From Candidatus Planktophila limnetica (GTDB lineage Bacteria > Actinomycetota > Actinomycetes > Nanopelagicales > Nanopelagicaceae), in contig NZ_CP016782.1 in NCBI RefSeq assembly GCF_002288365.1, positions 1,116,001-1,180,000 on the forward strand: a stretch of 64,000 nucleotides of DNA. Reading direction: 5' to 3'. Below are positions 46,912-54,614 of this stretch, piece after piece. The translations under genes were made by a program, and so were the position numbers. Under the pieces are notes generated by a model. That model saw only the letters and a program-made list of their open reading frames with translations, was not told where the DNA came from and made no database searches. Each line of letters begins with the position of its first letter. Position 1 is the stretch's first letter.

Positions 46912-48207
46912 ATGTCAGCATTTGGTTTCACCCCAGATGATGGTTCAGAAGAGAACCCAAATGAGATGACCCCTGAACAACTGGCAGCAATGCTCGCGCA
47001 AATGCAGGAACAAGTCACAGAACAATTCCAAAAACTAGGAATTAATCCTGCAGGATTTATTAATCCTTTTGCCGCTGGAACTGAATCACTTCCAAAGAGC
47101 ATTGTTCGAGATACTGCAAAGAAAATTGTTTCAAGTGCTGGCTCTCTTCCCGTTGGCAACACTGATACAACCGTTGTCGCACAAGCCAGCTCTATTGCTC
47201 AACTCTGGCTAAATGAAGCCACTGACTTTGCACCCATTACAGCGGCTACTCAAACCCTGAGCCGCTCAGATTGGGTGGATTCAACCCTTGCTGGTTGGCA
47301 AATAACCGTAGAGCCACTTGCATCTGGTTTAGCCGCTGCTGTTTCTGAACTGATGCAGCAAGCAATTAACGAAGGCCAAGCGCAGGAAACTCCGATGCCA
47401 ATCGAAACAATTGCGACTCTGCTTCGCTCCTTTATTAGCGCTCTTATTGCAACGCAATTGGGGCACTCAGTTGGTGCACTCGCATCATCTGTTACCGGAA
47501 TTCACGATGTTGGTTTGCCGCTAGTTGATCCTGCAATACCTGCGTTAGTACCTGAAAACATTGCACTGTGGTCGCAAGATCTTGAGATTCCTAAGAGTGA
47601 AATAACACTCTTTCATGCAATCCGTGAAGAAGCAGTAGCGCGTTTATTTGAGAGCAATCCATGGCTAGTCTCTTATATTCGCACCGCAATTTCTGAATAC
47701 GGAAAGGGCATTCACATAGATATTGATGCCATACAACGCCAAGCGCAAGAGGCAATGGAATCTGGAAATATCGATCCCAATAATCCTGAGAGTTTCTCTC
47801 TTGCAATTGGTGAAGGAATGTTTACACCCGAAGAATCACCAGCACAGCGCGCTGCACTGACAAAGTTAGAAACTGTCTTTGCTTTAATTGAAGGATGGAC
47901 TGATGAAGTCACAACACTTGCAGTAAGTGATCGACTTCCATCCATCGATGCACTTCGTGAAACATTTCGCAGACGTCGCGCAACATCGGCGCCAACTCAA
48001 CAATTATTTAAATCACTCTTTGGCCTTGAAGTCTCACCACGTATGTCCCGTGAAGCTGCACACTTCTGGAAAGTCATCCGCGAAAAAGAGGGTGTGAGCG
48101 CGCGAGATAAAATCTGGTCATCGCTTTTGCCATCACCGGATGATTTATTAGATCCTGAAGGTTTCTTAAAGAGCACTGAAGTTCCCGACGACTTATCTTC
48201 TCTCTAA
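46912..48207 (+). CDS. DUF2342 (zincin-like) protein
   Basis: 431 residues. The N-terminal region has MTPEQLAAMLAQMQEQ, then helical LARSDWV-like (SRSDWVDSTLAGWQ) and the GHSVGALASSVTGIHDVGLP stretch, and a final EGWTDEV. This fits the TIGR03624/DUF2342 group (Rv3195). The His-containing zinc motif expected near REAAHxRLF reads REEAVARLF here, so peptidase activity is doubtful. GGAAAGGAAG precedes ATG. Confidence 0.8.
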   Translation: MSAFGFTPDDGSEENPNEMTPEQLAAMLAQMQEQVTEQFQKLGINPAGFINPFAAGTESLPKSIVRDTAKKIVSSAGSLPVGNTDTTVVAQASSIAQLWLNEATDFAPITAATQTLSRSDWVDSTLAGWQITVEPLASGLAAAVSELMQQAINEGQAQETPMPIETIATLLRSFISALIATQLGHSVGALASSVTGIHDVGLPLVDPAIPALVPENIALWSQDLEIPKSEITLFHAIREEAVARLFESNPWLVSYIRTAISEYGKGIHIDIDAIQRQAQEAMESGNIDPNNPESFSLAIGEGMFTPEESPAQRAALTKLETVFALIEGWTDEVTTLAVSDRLPSIDALRETFRRRRATSAPTQQLFKSLFGLEVSPRMSREAAHFWKVIREKEGVSARDKIWSSLLPSPDDLLDPEGFLKSTEVPDDLSSL

Positions 48208-48209
48208 AA

Positions 48210-48300
48210 GAGAAAAGCGAAGTCCCCGGGCGCACACTCTTTATCTGCCTTCCCCTTGCAGATATAGAACGGTTATCCGAGGACTTCGTAGTCGCAAAGT
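48210..48300 (-). ncRNA. Candidate structured RNA between DUF2342 gene and M48-like gene
   Basis: Closing stem CGAAGTCC (48218-48225) with GGACTTCG (48281-48288) extends past one C-A mismatch through CGG/CCG to 11 pairs. Inside, TATCTGC (48242-48248) pairs with GCAGATA (48258-48264). On the minus strand, an extra CGG-ATAA-CCG hairpin competes with the stem extension, and the RNA would end GGACTTCGCTTTTCTCTTTT, terminator-like. A minus-strand transcript is therefore more likely. Identity unknown. Confidence 0.4.
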
Positions 48301-48421
48301 ACGACAGAAGAGAGTCAGAATCAACTGAACACCGCTTTGACAACAGGACTTTTTTTGTTGTAATGCAAATATTTTTCGGCGTTTTATTACGTTAAATAAG
48401 TTGTGAAATCCCTTCAACAGG

Positions 48422-48433
48422 TAGCGTTTGGCT
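48422..48433 (+). promoter_or_regulatory. -10 box for leaderless YgjP-like gene
   Basis: TAGCGT (48422-48427), 6 nt, then ATG 48434. The TTGACA at 48333 is too far upstream to belong. Confidence 0.45.
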
Positions 48434-49045
48434 ATGACCCTCAACCACTCCATTACACATTCACTTGGAGATGGAGATGGTGACGTCGAATCCACCCTTC
48501 CAGGAATCTCAGAGGGTGAAATAGTTGTATTGAGATCCAAACGCCGCAAAAAAAGTATCTCTGCCTATCGCCAAGGTGGACGAATAATTATTTCGATCCC
48601 TGCACGCATGAGTAAGGCTGATGAACGAAGCGTTATCCCCGAGATGATTGCCAAAATACGTGCTCAGGAGGCCGATGAATCACCATCTGAAACGATTTTG
48701 TTGGATCGAGTGACGCAATTGCTAGATCTTTATGCTCCAGAAATAACTCAACGTCCTCAATCGATTAATTGGCGAGCGATGCGCGAGCGCTGGGGATCTT
48801 GCACATCTGTTGATGCAACGATTCGGATTTCAGATCGCCTCAAGGGCGCTCCGGCCTATGCCCTTGATTACGTCCTCTTTCATGAAGCGATCCATCTGCA
48901 TCACTTCGACCATGGCCCAGAATTTAAGGCTGTGCTGGCCAGATTCCCTGAAGAAGGGCGCGCTGAGGCCTATCTAGAGGGCTTTGAGGCCGCTGAACGG
49001 CGTTACATGCCGCCCACGGTGCTGCCAGGGGCACAGGTCCTGTAA
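48434..49045 (+). CDS. YgjP-like M48/WLM metallopeptidase domain protein
   Basis: 203 residues. HExxH as FHEAIHLHHFDHGPEF (with downstream His as possible third ligand) and MRERWGSCTSVDATIRI upstream identify the DUF45/YgjP group of zinc peptidase-like proteins. The role is unknown. ATG 48434 is chosen over the in-frame TTG 48428 because of the leaderless spacing. Confidence 0.85.
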   Translation: MTLNHSITHSLGDGDGDVESTLPGISEGEIVVLRSKRRKKSISAYRQGGRIIISIPARMSKADERSVIPEMIAKIRAQEADESPSETILLDRVTQLLDLYAPEITQRPQSINWRAMRERWGSCTSVDATIRISDRLKGAPAYALDYVLFHEAIHLHHFDHGPEFKAVLARFPEEGRAEAYLEGFEAAERRYMPPTVLPGAQVL

Positions 49046-49172
49046 AAAACTTCCCACAATCACGCGTGATATGAGCGCTATCGAGCGTGAGCGGGGGTAT
49101 CGTCATGCTTGCACGCCTGCCCCTTATTGGGAAAAAACCCATAGGCAAGCATGCGTCGAACGGAGGAAGAAA

Positions 49173-49331
49173 ATGGCAGAGACATACAAAGGTGACGCTT
49201 ATTGCGTTAAGTGCAAAGAGAAGCGTGAATTCGAGGGAACCGTAAAGGTCTCAGAGTCCGGTCGTCGCATGGCACAGGGCATCTGCCCAGTATGTGGCAC
49301 CAAGGTGAACCGCATTCTCGGTAAGGCTTAA
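49173..49331 (+). CDS. DUF5679-like zinc-ribbon protein
   Basis: 52 residues with two CxxC pairs: YCVKCKEK and GICPVCGTKVNR. Such short actinobacterial proteins are thought to be structural zinc ribbons; no role is known. GGAGGAAG lies 7 nt before ATG 49173. It is followed by a strong terminator. Confidence 0.85.
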   Translation: MAETYKGDAYCVKCKEKREFEGTVKVSESGRRMAQGICPVCGTKVNRILGKA

Positions 49332-49358
49332 TACAAGCCCAGCTAAAAGCACTTTTAA

Positions 49359-49402
49359 GAAAACCCCCGCAGGCAGATATTGCTTGGTGGGGGTTTTCTT
49401 TT
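49359..49402 (+). terminator. Intrinsic terminator after DUF5679 gene
   Basis: AGAAAACCCCC and GGGGGTTTTCT pair over 11 bp around a 16- to 20-nt loop; TTTT follows. Confidence 0.85.
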
Positions 49403-49515
49403 GTACTGGTGCAATTTGTAACGCCTTAACTACGCAACGCAATGAAATCACGTGTTCGTGCACAGATATTAATGGAGCCAAATTCCGGCTTAGAAATTAC
49501 CGCCATTGTGCGCAG

Positions 49516-50643
49516 ATGAAAATACAAACAGTAGCTACGCCAACCCTTGATTTATTACAAATCCGTCCACGCCTTAAAAGAGGCGCAATTGTTCTCTCAC
49601 TATCTGATTCGCTCATCGAAGGAAATCGCGTCTTTATCGGGTGTAATGGATCCGGAATCGAGTGTGAAGCACTTGGAATTAAATCAATTGTCACCGCATT
49701 TGATGGCAAGAAGAGCGCGCAGGAAATTGCTGAAGCGCTCGCGATTAGTACGGAAATTGTCTGTGAGGTTATTGGTCAATTACTCAGCGCCGGCCTAGTC
49801 GATTATTTAGTCACACCGATTATTGCGCCAGGTCGTTTCAAAGAACAAGATCAGAGCGCCGATGCTGGTTATATTCAATTGCAATCAAAAATCACTCCAG
49901 AGTTATCTGCAACAACATGGATCCCCGGTGTTATCGATGGTGGAGTTGAAGTATTAACGAATCGTCGATTGGCACTAATAGAAATATCCGGAGAAAACAG
50001 AGTTGCAACTCAGTTATACGGACTTTTGCTTGCAAGTGGTGTGACACAAACAAAGATGGCCTCTGCTTCTAGGCGAGATCGTGCACGTATTGGCAACCAA
50101 GATATGTGTGCAGGATTGTTAACAAGTAGCGATGTTGGTTCAAATTTTCAGCACACTCTTGAAGATAAGGCTCGTGAATTGGCGCTCTTTCCAAATAAAG
50201 ACAAATCCGTTGCAGAAGATATCCCAGAAGTTTTCCTAAAAATCTTTATTGGCAATGGTCATGAAGCACTTATTGCACAGAGCATGAGCGAAGATGAAAT
50301 TCATTTAATTGTTGCGGCCCCCGATGGACCATCCATAGATGTTGGCCCACTTGTGATTCCGGGCAAAAGTGCGTGCTCTCGGTGCATAACACTTGCCAGA
50401 AGCGATCAACATCTGTTGTCGCGCGAAATAGATATCTTCAGAAGTACGCACACAGAGTTAGAAATACCTGTATCTATTTCACACTTTGTGGCGGCGCAAA
50501 TTGCCTCTGAAATTCTTAAATTTATTGATACAAAGAAATCTGCTCTGCTCTCAGCTCGGGTGCGTACCAACTATCTCGATGTGTGTAATCCTCAACACAT
50601 TCGCTTTGCACGCCATCCATTGTGCGGATGTTCTTGGCGTTAA
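49516..50643 (+). CDS. TOMM leader-binding / ThiF-like cyclodehydratase-type protein
   Basis: 375 residues. An N-terminal winged-helix-like region (TAFDGKKSAQEIAEALAISTEIVCEVIGQLLSAGLVDY) precedes a ThiF-like body with cysteine pairs ACSRC and the C-terminal HPLCGCSW, a zinc knuckle typical of cyclodehydratase partner proteins. It probably corresponds to Rv3196, the neighbour of the ABC1 kinase. No precursor peptide is visible nearby. ATG 49516 is chosen because the frame upstream crosses the terminator. Confidence 0.65.
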   Translation: MKIQTVATPTLDLLQIRPRLKRGAIVLSLSDSLIEGNRVFIGCNGSGIECEALGIKSIVTAFDGKKSAQEIAEALAISTEIVCEVIGQLLSAGLVDYLVTPIIAPGRFKEQDQSADAGYIQLQSKITPELSATTWIPGVIDGGVEVLTNRRLALIEISGENRVATQLYGLLLASGVTQTKMASASRRDRARIGNQDMCAGLLTSSDVGSNFQHTLEDKARELALFPNKDKSVAEDIPEVFLKIFIGNGHEALIAQSMSEDEIHLIVAAPDGPSIDVGPLVIPGKSACSRCITLARSDQHLLSREIDIFRSTHTELEIPVSISHFVAAQIASEILKFIDTKKSALLSARVRTNYLDVCNPQHIRFARHPLCGCSWR

Positions 50644-50723
50644 TTCGCCCTTCACTTGCGCACCATTAACCACCCGTACTTTCTCAAGATGCCAAGTGAG
50701 AGATTTTCTTCCAGAATAAGCCC

Positions 50724-52070
50724 ATGCCCGAAGACAAAGTTCACGAAACAGAAATCCCTCGTTCTAGCGCTGTGCGCTCGGCGAAGATGGTTTCTATTCC
50801 ACTAGGTCTTGCAGGACGTGGAGCACTCGGTCTTGGTCGTCAATTAGTTGGTCAATCGGGTTCTGTTGTACTTGCAGAGATCCAAGAAAAAACTGCAGAA
50901 CAATTATTTAAAGTTCTTGGCGAATTAAAGGGCGGCGCCATGAAATTTGGACAAGCGCTCTCTGTCTTTGAAGCAGCGCTTCCAGAAAATATTGCAAAGC
51001 CATATCGCGAAACTCTCACAAAGTTACAAGAATCCGCACCACCGCTTCCTACTCGCGTTGTTCATAAAGTGCTAGCTAAAGAACTCGGTGAAAACTGGCG
51101 AGATAACTTTGCAAGCTTTGAAGACAAGGCAACAGCCTCGGCTTCCATTGGCCAAGTGCACAAAGCTGTATGGAAAGATGGTCGCGTTGTTGCTGTAAAG
51201 ATTCAGTATCCAGGCGCCGCAGAAGCACTCATCGCCGATCTCAATCAGATTCAACGCTTCTCAAAGATCTTCCAATTAGTTTTACCTGGCCTTGATATGA
51301 AGCCACTTCTTGAAGAACTGCGTGCTCGCATTATTGAAGAAGTTGATTACATGTATGAAGCAGAAGCACAGACCACATATGCCGCGGCATACGATGGCGA
51401 TCCGGATATTGCGATTCCTAAAGTTGTTATGGCATCGGATAAAGTCTTGGTCAGTGAATGGCTTGAAGGAAAACCACTTTCACAAGTTATCAAAAACGGC
51501 ACACAAGCAGAGCGCAATAACGCTGGGATTAAGTTAGCTCGCTTCCACTTTACATCCCCTATCCGTGCAGGTTTATTGCACGCAGATCCGCATCCAGGAA
51601 ACTTTCGCGTATTAGCAGATGGGCGCTTAGGTGTACTTGATTTCGGTGCATGTAATCGTTTGCCTAATGGTTTTCCAGAACCTTTTAAGAATCTCTTGAA
51701 AAACGCCCTGGATGATGATGCACAAGCACTTTACGAGGGTTTCAAAAAAGATGGGTTTATTCTTCCTGAAGTAGACGTTGCTCCAGAATTAGTTCTTGAA
51801 TTCCTTGTTCCACTTGTGGAACCACTGCGAACACCAACGTTCAAGTACTCACGTGAATGGCTACGTGATCAAAGCGCCCGCGTTGGAGATCCTCGTAATC
51901 CCACTGCAAAGATTGGTTTTCAATTAAATCTTCCTGCTGAATACGTATTAATTCACCGCGTAACAATGGGCACTACCGGAATCTTCTGCCAACTAGAAGC
52001 TGAAGGCCGTTGGCTTGATGAAGCAATTATTTGGCTGCCGGAGATTACGCCTTCTTCGCTGGCTCGTTAA
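50724..52070 (+). CDS. ABC1/UbiB-family atypical kinase
   Basis: 448 residues. KxGQ motif as GGAMKFGQALSVFE, AAAS-like loop ATASASIGQVHKA replacing the glycine loop, VAVKIQYPG Lys, catalytic HADPHPGNF and DFG motif LDFGACNRL. This is the Rv3197 counterpart in the block with whiB7. Substrate unknown; a ubiquinone role is unlikely in actinobacteria, which use menaquinone. No ribosome site. Confidence 0.92.
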   Translation: MPEDKVHETEIPRSSAVRSAKMVSIPLGLAGRGALGLGRQLVGQSGSVVLAEIQEKTAEQLFKVLGELKGGAMKFGQALSVFEAALPENIAKPYRETLTKLQESAPPLPTRVVHKVLAKELGENWRDNFASFEDKATASASIGQVHKAVWKDGRVVAVKIQYPGAAEALIADLNQIQRFSKIFQLVLPGLDMKPLLEELRARIIEEVDYMYEAEAQTTYAAAYDGDPDIAIPKVVMASDKVLVSEWLEGKPLSQVIKNGTQAERNNAGIKLARFHFTSPIRAGLLHADPHPGNFRVLADGRLGVLDFGACNRLPNGFPEPFKNLLKNALDDDAQALYEGFKKDGFILPEVDVAPELVLEFLVPLVEPLRTPTFKYSREWLRDQSARVGDPRNPTAKIGFQLNLPAEYVLIHRVTMGTTGIFCQLEAEGRWLDEAIIWLPEITPSSLAR

Positions 52071-52188
52071 AGTTCTTAACTTGGTGAGGCGAAGAAAACT
52101 AGTAGAAACCCTTATGTCCGGTAAAAGTCTTGGGCTACATTGAGGGCTAGACGCAGGGATACTTAAAGGAAAAGGGGCACCGCTAGCT

Positions 52189-52524
52189 ATGGGAATTTTT
52201 GGAACAAAGGCATCTAGCGAACCCAACATTAGAATAATTAAACAAGGCGCAGGAAGCCGCGTACTGGAATTCTCTGAATTCATGGACCAGGAGATGAAGA
52301 AACGCATTAAGTCTGGCGTTCTTGAATGGATGGACAAGGTAGATATTTTTGAAGCCTTCTATATCCCTAAGCGTGAATCAGAAGGGTGGATACCCATCAA
52401 AGGCGGAAGAAACGATGGAGACAGATTCAAAATTACATGGCAAGTTGGCAATGATGTAATTGTGGGGGCCTACAACGACGGGGAATCTACGGTTACTGAG
52501 CGCTTGAAGAAGGTGAAGAAGTAG
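52189..52524 (+). CDS. Unrecognised small protein upstream of exonuclease-BRCT gene
   Basis: 111 residues. N-terminus MGIFGTKASS; then mixed alpha/beta with hydrophobic DIFEAFYIPKRESEGWIPIK and IVGAYND. No catalytic motif, signal or helix bundle is seen. It lies 5 bp before the exonuclease gene and so shares its transcript. It might bind nucleic acid or the nuclease, but this is unsupported. Confidence 0.5.
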   Translation: MGIFGTKASSEPNIRIIKQGAGSRVLEFSEFMDQEMKKRIKSGVLEWMDKVDIFEAFYIPKRESEGWIPIKGGRNDGDRFKITWQVGNDVIVGAYNDGESTVTERLKKVKK

Positions 52525-52529
52525 AGAAT

Positions 52530-53684
52530 ATGAAGAGATTCGCAGTAATTGATACAGAGACCACCGGGTTTGGAAAAACAGATCGATTGGTTGAGATTGC
52601 TGTCGTTCTCGTAGCGGGCAACGAGATTGTTCAAGAGTGGGAGACTCTAATAAATCCCGAAAGAGATATTTCAAATTCAAATATTCACGGAATTACATCA
52701 GAACTCGTTTCATTGGCTCCAACTTTTGCAGAAATTAAGTCTGAACTTTCAAGATTTATAGACGGAACAGTAATGGTCGCACATAATATTTCTTTTGATC
52801 AAAGAATGCTGGAGCAAGAATTTTCAAGAGTCAAAGAAAACATCGACCTCGGTGTTGGTTTTTGTACTTTACAAGCGACCAAACTTAAATTAGAGGCCGC
52901 ATGTAAAGAATATGGGATAACTAATGTTTCTGCTCATAGAGCATTAACTGATGCCCGCGCCACCGCACTCATATTTATCAAGGTACTTGAGCAGCTAGAT
53001 TCCATGGAGGGATTAATACCGATATCTGTTCAACATGACTCTCAGGCAAAATCACCACAACTTCTCTCCCGCGCTGCACTATCTCAAGATCACAAATCAG
53101 GGCAGCAGAATCTGCGTCGGATTATTCGTGGCCTAGGGCCGTCAGAAGAAGCAGGACCCGACCTGTCCTATTTAGATGCCCTCTCTTCAGTCATGAGTGA
53201 TTTTGCAATTACCACAGACGAATTAAAGTACTTAAATGATTGGGCTGAGACTCTAGGTCTCGGCTCTAGTAAACAGGAAGAACTCCATAGCAGCTTTTTT
53301 AATCAGATTGTAAAAGCAGCTGAACGAGATAACTATATTTCCGATACAGAGAAAATGCTTTTAGAAAAAGCCGCCAAAACATTAGGGCTGACATATAAGG
53401 CACCCGCAGAGACCGACCAAAAAAATGATCAGTTTTCACTTAAACCAGGTATGAAAGTGTGTTTTACAGGTACCGCGATAGGTAAGAACGGTGAAGAATT
53501 AACAAGAGAAACTTTGGAGGTATACGCAACAAAGAAATCTCTCATCCCTGTCTCAAGCGTGACAAAGAAAACGTGCGACTTATTGGTTGCAGCCGATAAA
53601 TCTTCAATGTCGGGTAAAACAAAAAAAGCAAGAGATTACGGTATTCAAGTTATTTCAGTAGCAGAGTTCTTGGATTTGATTTAA
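52530..53684 (+). CDS. DEDDh exonuclease with helical middle and C-terminal BRCT domain
   Basis: 384 residues. Residues 1-155: epsilon-like exonuclease, with Asp8 and Glu10 (VIDTETTGF), HNISFDQRML and HRALTDARAT. Residues about 215-290 form a TerB-like helical region (MSDFAITTDELKYLNDWAETLG). Residues 305-384 are a BRCT domain (KPGMKVCFTGTAIGKNGEEL, TKKTCDLLVAADKSS, VAEFLDL). Similar three-part proteins occur in actinobacteria. It sits in an otherwise conserved block, so acquisition is likely. Confidence 0.85.
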   Translation: MKRFAVIDTETTGFGKTDRLVEIAVVLVAGNEIVQEWETLINPERDISNSNIHGITSELVSLAPTFAEIKSELSRFIDGTVMVAHNISFDQRMLEQEFSRVKENIDLGVGFCTLQATKLKLEAACKEYGITNVSAHRALTDARATALIFIKVLEQLDSMEGLIPISVQHDSQAKSPQLLSRAALSQDHKSGQQNLRRIIRGLGPSEEAGPDLSYLDALSSVMSDFAITTDELKYLNDWAETLGLGSSKQEELHSSFFNQIVKAAERDNYISDTEKMLLEKAAKTLGLTYKAPAETDQKNDQFSLKPGMKVCFTGTAIGKNGEELTRETLEVYATKKSLIPVSSVTKKTCDLLVAADKSSMSGKTKKARDYGIQVISVAEFLDLI

Positions 53685-53801
53685 CAAAATGTCGCTGATC
53701 GTCGATTATTTCTTTTCCTTTCGATTTCTTATTTGATGATAAACGCACAAAGTTGACACTCTTTGACTAGAACTTGGCCTTTCGCATCCTTCTTTAGTGC
53801 A

Positions 53802-53890
53802 GGTGAAAATACCAAGGGATTGAACCCCTTCGAGCGTACTCACCACAAAGCAATGAGCGAGCGCTGAGGCTTTCTCAGCACCCGCTCATT
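53802..53890. other. Two structured elements downstream of whiB7
   Basis: 53852-53890: AATGAGCG/CGCTCATT plus inner GCTGAG/CTCAGC, a 14-bp hairpin, probably the whiB7 terminator though its T-run (minus) is poor. 53802-53844: GGTGA/TCACC closing AAGGG-ATTGAAC-CCCTT, whose loop looks like a tRNA T-arm on the minus strand. Function unknown. Confidence 0.5.
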
Positions 53891-53893
53891 ACT

Positions 53894-54223
53894 CTATGCA
53901 GCGATACGTGGCCGTCCCGCTTTACGTTTACGTTCGATCACAACACCATCTTCAAATAATTCTCCGCCCCACACACCCACTGGTTCTTGGCGTGAGAGTG
54001 CACCGCTTAAACACTTTGCACGAACAGGACATTCACCGCAGAGTGCCTTGGCAGCCTTGATATCGGCTTCGGCTTCAGAGAAAAAAGTTTCCGGGTTGGC
54101 GCTGTGACATGGAAGCGCATAACCAATCGCGCTTTCATACGTTCCGGTGACATCGTTTAATCCGATCTTCTCCCCGGTTTCTGCCCATCCTGGTACTAGT
54201 AGTTCGCTGTAGAGAACGCTCAT
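53894..54223 (-). CDS. whiB7: WhiB7-type redox-sensitive transcription factor
   Basis: 109 residues. Cys39, Cys62, Cys65 and Cys71 bind the [4Fe-4S] cluster (CGECPVRAKC), GVWGG (83-87) contacts the sigma factor, and the C-terminal AT-hook is AGRPR (102-106). The AT-hook and the location before uvrD2 identify WhiB7, the master of intrinsic antibiotic resistance in mycobacteria and streptomycetes. ATG 54223 is used because GGAAGAGG lies 8 nt upstream. Expression is likely controlled by an attenuator (54293-54372). Confidence 0.93.
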   Translation of the reverse strand: MSVLYSELLVPGWAETGEKIGLNDVTGTYESAIGYALPCHSANPETFFSEAEADIKAAKALCGECPVRAKCLSGALSRQEPVGVWGGELFEDGVVIERKRKAGRPRIAA

Positions 54224-54292
54224 GGTTCTCACCTCTTCCCTCTCGTTGTTCTTCCTGTTAGTTGGTTTGTAGTTGGTTTACTGGTGGAAATG

Positions 54293-54329
54293 AAAAAGGG
54301 CCCGAATCCTTTGTGGATTCGAGGCCCTT
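54293..54329 (-). terminator. Attenuator terminator in the whiB7 leader
   Basis: Minus-strand hairpin: AAGGGCC-T-CGAATCC (54329 down to 54315) pairs over 14 bp with GGATTCGGGCCCTT (54309 to 54296), one bulged base; loop ACAAA; then TTT. It lies between the upstream ORF stop (54346) and whiB7. Confidence 0.85.
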
Positions 54330-54372
54330 GGTTGGCTGCTATCGGTTAGGCGATAGTGCCCCAAGTGGCCTC
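54321..54372 (-). promoter_or_regulatory. Antiterminator pairing in the whiB7 leader
   Basis: GAGGCCACTTGG (54372 to 54361, minus) is inside the upstream ORF codons E-A-T-W. It pairs with CCAAGGGCCTC (54331 to 54321), the start of the terminator, over 11 bp with one bulged A. The two foldings are mutually exclusive. A 6-bp CTATCG/CGATAG hairpin encloses the upstream-ORF stop. Confidence 0.75.
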
Positions 54373-54528
54373 ATCCACTGCGTAAAAAGCTGCGTAAAAC
54401 GCTGGCTTTGTAGCAGTAGGCCAAGTTGTATAGCGCTTATTAGTCGCTGTACTTGGATGTGAATGGGCATGAGAAGTAGCGCTAACGCGTGAAGCGTTCA
54501 CGTTATGAGTGCTTACGATTGTTGACAT
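54346..54528 (-). CDS. 60-codon upstream ORF in the whiB7 leader
   Basis: ATG 54528 has AGGGAG 6 nt upstream; TAA at 54346-54348. The peptide begins MSTIVSTHNV and ends EATWGTIA, with a repeated AFYAAFYA near the end. The final codons overlap the antiterminator. Its translation, not its product, is likely what matters; ribosomes stalled earlier would free the antiterminator and let whiB7 be transcribed. Confidence 0.7.
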   Translation of the reverse strand: MSTIVSTHNVNASRVSATSHAHSHPSTATNKRYTTWPTATKPAFYAAFYAVDEATWGTIA

Positions 54529-54575
54529 CGCGTGCTCCCTTTTCTCGTGTCCATCCATATTTTGGATGAAGTGCA

Positions 54576-54614
54576 AGGGTAAAGCATGGACCCGCGATGA
54601 TGCAAATTAATTAA
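54576..54614 (-). promoter_or_regulatory. whiB7 leader promoter (likely autoregulated)
   Basis: Minus strand: an AT-rich run (AATTAATTAATT) just upstream of a -35 TTGCAT (54605-54600), 18-nt spacer, and -10 TACCCT (54581-54576). An AT-rich element abutting -35 is the known binding place of the WhiB7 AT-hook. It starts right after the uvrD2 stop. Confidence 0.7.

Noticed and set aside
48333-48362. TTGACA..TAATGC as the promoter of the YgjP-like gene
   Set aside because: It lies about 70 bases before the start codon with no ribosome site following; the TAGCGT box 6 nt from the ATG fits better. It may still be a promoter of something else.
53802-53844. A tRNA gene
   Set aside because: Only a T-arm-like hairpin is present; no D-arm, anticodon arm or fitting acceptor stem could be built on either strand.
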